NCBI GenBank assembly: GCA_016208805.1
Contig: JACQXL010000173.1
Span: 1-9,324 of the forward strand
Origin: Planctomycetota bacterium
GTDB lineage: Bacteria; Planctomycetota; MHYJ01; JACQXL01
Reading direction: 5' to 3'
Length of the DNA: 9,324 nucleotides
The notes beneath the pieces were generated by a model, which was given only the letters and a program-made list of their open reading frames with translations, was not told the origin of the DNA and made no database searches. The position numbers and the translations under genes are program-made. Shown here piece after piece: positions 7,540 through 9,324 of this stretch (position 1 is the stretch's first letter; each line of letters begins with the position of its first letter).

Positions 7540-7595
7540 GAACCTGCCCGCCTTCCGCCCGCCCCGATGTGACATCGGGGCGGGCGGGCAGGTTC
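7540..7595. repeat. long GC-rich palindrome
   Basis: CCGCCCGCCCCGATGT (7555-7570), one G, then its exact reverse complement (7572-7587). Flanking it, GAACCTGCCC (7540-7549) pairs with GGGCAGGTTC (7586-7595), extending the hairpin if a few bases bulge. The core word GACATCGGGG recurs at the 7810-7819 palindrome. No T run follows, so intrinsic termination is not evident. It resembles dispersed GC-rich palindromes seen in many uncultured bacterial genomes (inference). Confidence 0.85.
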
Positions 7596-7752
7596 AGGCG
7601 GGTAGTCCATACCACCTTCAGGGAGGAAGGTTAGCAAGCGCCTGGGTGCCACATCCCCAATTCCGCACCATAAACAGGGACTGGCAAGAGACAGGATTAA
7701 TCCGTGGCTGGTTTTGCTTGATTTCGGTATCGGGAAAGATAGGATGTTAGAG

Positions 7753-7778
7753 CCAGTAGGAACGAAGTGACGTACTGG
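7753..7778. repeat. small inverted repeat CCAGTA/TACTGG
   Basis: CCAGTA (7753-7758) and TACTGG (7773-7778) surround a 14-nt loop containing GAACGAAGTGACG. It is short, but it sits directly beside the next palindrome and probably belongs to the same composite repeat. Confidence 0.45.
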
Positions 7779-7785
7779 GTCTTAT

Positions 7786-7818
7786 CCCGATGAGTCCGCC
7801 AAGGCGGACGACATCGGG
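7786..7818. repeat. two-tier palindrome CCCGATG-GTCCGCC / GGCGGAC-CATCGGG
   Basis: CCCGATG (7786-7792) pairs with CATCGGG (7812-7818), and GTCCGCC (7794-7800) with GGCGGAC (7803-7809), separated by a 1/2-nt internal loop and a very short apex. It runs into a G9 tract (7816-7824). It shares CCCGATG/CATCGGG with the palindrome at 7555-7587 and ATCCCGATG with the rplL-rpoB spacer (6814-6820 region), which suggests a repeat family in this genome. Confidence 0.75.
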
Positions 7819-7897
7819 GGGGGGCGGTATCCGGTCAGGGGTGGAATTGGGTAAGTGTCCCGAATGGCACATAGTTAAGGACGCTATTTTATATAAA

Positions 7898-7962
7898 GAG
7901 AGAACGCTCCAATTCCGATAAAAGTATTGTCTACATACTGTTACGGAAAGGAGCGTTCTCTC
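7898..7962 (+). promoter_or_regulatory. long hairpin sequestering the transposase SD
   Basis: GAGAGAACGCTCC (7898-7910) is the exact reverse complement of GGAGCGTTCTCTC (7950-7962), whose last base is directly before the ATG at 7963. The stem continues with TTCCG (7913-7917) against CGGAA (7944-7948), and AGTAT/ATACT pair near the apex. The SD AAGGAG (7948-7953) lies within the 3' arm. A transcript entering from outside would hide the SD. A transcript starting inside the palindrome would not. This parallels the known protection of IS10 and IS50 against read-through expression. I could not identify a convincing internal promoter. Confidence 0.7.
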
Positions 7963-9189
7963 ATGGATATGTTTTTTATCGTCAGAAAAGCTACTCAACT
8001 TAAGGCATCTTGTACGGAAATCCTAAAGGCCGCATTTTCTCTTGAGCATGTGCAAAGGGCTCTAATAAGCTCGGGCAAAAGAAACCAAATCTATAAGCCA
8101 GTGATTACATGGGGCATTTGGTTAGGGCAGACTCTTTCGGCCGACCACTCCTGCCGGAGCGCCTTGGCCTGTGCAAAATCAGCCGGTATTTTGTCAAAAA
8201 AGGCCTCGGTACATACCGGAGGATATTGCCAGGCGTGTAATCGCCTAAAGGAAACGGCTCTGCGCGCTTTAGGAGTCGGCCTGGGTAAAGAATTGATAAA
8301 AGGCGAGAAACCCCAGGAGAGATGGCATGGACGGCGCGTGATTATTCCGGACGGCAGCTCGGTTTCACTGCCCGATACTTTATCTAACCAAAAGGTTTAC
8401 CCTCAGCCAAATACTCAATCAGCCGGATGCGGGTTTCCGGTTATGTATCTGAGCGCGTTGATGAGTTTGACTTCCGGAGCATTGCTGGACTTTGAGACCG
8501 GTTCGGGTAACGGGAGTGAATTGACTCTTTAGCGTAAAATGTGGCATCTGCTTCAATCGGGCGATGTGATTTTAGGCGATGGGAAATACTCGTCTTACGC
8601 AGACATCGCGTTACTCCGGGAACGCGGCATTGATGTCGTAGCGCGTTTCGGTAAGCGCAAGACCGACTTCCGCAAGGGAAAGATTATCTCTCTGGAGGAC
8701 CATATAGTAGAATGGGAACGTCCTAATCAATTACCGTCCTGGTTAGAAGGTAAATGTTTGCCTGAAAAGATGATGATGCGTGAACTGCGTTTTCATGTAG
8801 CGGCAACCGGTTTCCGGTCTGAGACGGTAACCATAGCCACGACTTTATTGGATGCCGAAACTTATCCCAAGCAGGATATAGCCGAATTGTTTTTCTGCCG
8901 CTGGCAAATCGAATTAAGATTACGAGATATTAAAACGTTGTTGGGTATGGATATTCTTCGCACTAAGACCCCAGAGCGGGCGCGTAAAGAACTCTGGATG
9001 TATCCGACGGCCTATAATCTTCTCCGAACGTTAATGCAGGCGGCCACGGTAAAGAATAGGGAAATAGCGGCCCGCATCAGTTTTCAGGGTTGCCGGCAGC
9101 GGTTTTTAGCTGTCGTGACGAGAAATTGCCCGGCCAAAAGATTTGGATATCTTTATCGCATGTTACTTAAAGATTTAGCTAATGACTGA
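7963..9189 (+). pseudogene. IS4-family DDE transposase, interrupted by in-frame TAG
   Basis: This would catalyse cut-and-paste movement of its IS. The ATG at 7963 has an SD (AAGGAG, 9-nt spacer); a TTG at 7927 in the same frame lies inside the hairpin loop and is less likely. The frame runs 408 codons to TGA at 9187-9189, but codon 190 (8530-8532) is TAG. Downstream codons continue in the same frame with no indel. The catalytic triad is D130 (IIPDGSS), D206 (VILGDGKYSSY) and E317 (FFCRWQIELRLRDIK). The last fits the IS4 signature Y-(2)-R-(3)-E-(6)-K with F310 in place of Y, then R313, E317 and K324. As written it yields a 189-aa product lacking two catalytic residues, so it is probably inactive unless the stop is suppressed or is a sequence error. 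The divergent orientation to rplL makes it a neighbour by insertion, not a functional partner. Confidence 0.9.
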
Positions 9190-9207
9190 ACTCTTGCGAA
9201 AATAGAT

Positions 9208-9324
9208 TTAAGAAGCCAGCGCTAAACATTCATAAATTTGTGTTGGTTCCCATTGGTCTTTGACTTTTTGCCTAACCCAATCCACAAGATTTTTCAGGGT
9301 ATCACAAGCCAGTTTGCGTCGCGC
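9208..9324 (-). CDS. possible 3' end of an unrecognised gene
   Basis: Reading the minus strand from the window edge gives 38 open codons ending in TAA at 9208-9210. The peptide begins ARRKLACDTLKNLVDWVRQ and ends QIYECLALAS. Its amphipathic, Lys/Trp-containing composition looks protein-like. However, a frame of this length is open by chance fairly often, and I recognise no family. It would converge with the transposase, its stop lying 18 bp from the transposase stop. If the IS right end is near 9285, this frame would be spurious. Confidence 0.3.
   Translation of the reverse strand, partial: ARRKLACDTLKNLVDWVRQKVKDQWEPTQIYECLALAS

Larger units (their letters stand above)
7646..7870. repeat. 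imperfect inverted repeat bounding a ~225-bp segment
   Basis: CCCAATTCC (7656-7664) is the exact reverse complement of GGAATTGGG (7843-7851). Farther out, GTGCCA (7646-7651) matches TGGCAC (7865-7870), with unequal spacers between the two words on each side. This could be the remains of a MITE-like element or chance; no target duplication was identified. Confidence 0.3.
7450..7897. other. non-coding, palindrome-rich divergent intergenic region
   Basis: About 450 bp lie between the rplL promoter and the transposase leader. No frame on either strand looks like a protein: a minus-strand frame at 7747-7998 reads through the palindromes, is Ser/Arg/Pro-rich and has no SD. The region holds several inverted repeats listed separately, a G9 tract (7816-7824) and small hairpins such as ACCTTC/GAAGGT (7614-7631) and GGTA/TACC (7601-7613). 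No tRNA, rRNA or CRISPR-like repeat array was seen. Confidence 0.7.
7898..9189 (+). mobile_element. IS4-family insertion sequence (minimum extent; termini not resolved)
   Basis: The element contains a leader hairpin and one DDE transposase gene, typical of a 1.3-1.5 kb IS4-type element. True ends are uncertain. The best candidate terminal pair is GTGGAATTGGGTAAG at 7841-7855 against CTAACCCAATCCAC at 9272-9285 (13 matching positions with one gap), which would make the element about 1445 bp. No convincing target-site duplication flanks that pair, so I list only the part that is certain to belong to it. Confidence 0.7.

Noticed and set aside
7540..7595. GC-rich palindrome as an intrinsic terminator
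   Set aside because: No T run on either side of the stem, and no gene ends nearby on either strand.
7869..7897. Promoter for the transposase at TATAAA (7892-7897)
   Set aside because: The matching -35 position (7869-7874, ACATAG) is poor, so I could not support it.
7747..7998. Minus-strand frame of 83 codons across the palindromes and transposase leader
   Set aside because: No SD, low-complexity Ser/Arg/Pro content produced by the repeats, and it overlaps the regulatory hairpin and start of the transposase.

Overview
The window carries the core transcription/translation genes rplL-rpoB-rpoC on the minus strand, and a divergently oriented IS4-type transposase on the plus strand. About 750 bp of repeat-rich, non-coding DNA separates them. 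The RpoC N-terminus (including the IWFFK segment after the first zinc finger) looks like Planctomycetota/PVC-type proteins. The GC-rich CCCGATG...CATCGGG and TCCGCC-GGCGGA palindromes also suit an uncultured, moderately GC-rich bacterium. The phylum is an inference from remembered protein patterns; no search was run.

Layout, right to left along the minus-strand operon. A near-consensus sigma70 promoter (7421-7449) precedes a roughly 197-nt leader that is unusually rich in inverted repeats. Then come rplL (6856-7217, good Shine-Dalgarno), a 66-nt gap, rpoB (3046-6789, intact, 1247 aa), a 6-nt gap and rpoC (1-3039, first 1013 codons, 3' end outside the window). The usual upstream partner rplJ (L10) is absent: the promoter and leader sit directly in front of rplL. 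As written, rplL is split by a -1 frame change, most likely one base missing at a GGGG run (7100-7103). The N-terminal domain is in one frame and the linker plus C-terminal domain in another.

The divergent region 7450-7897 shows no credible gene but several palindromes: a long GC-rich hairpin, a CCCGATG/GTCCGCC hairpin ending in a G9 tract, and smaller ones. At 7898-7962 a long imperfect hairpin occludes the ribosome-binding site of the transposase and ends one base before its ATG, resembling the translational shut-off known for IS10 and IS50. The transposase (7963-9189) is full length with a recognisable DDE triad, but an in-frame TAG at codon 190 interrupts it. The last 117 bp contain an open minus-strand frame that may be the 3' end of another, unrecognised gene.

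Two aspects deserve most attention. One is the rplL leader, with mutually exclusive hairpins and possible SD sequestration in a place where no L10 gene precedes rplL. The other is the pair of interrupted genes (rplL frameshift, transposase amber). No wholly new multi-gene system is evident.
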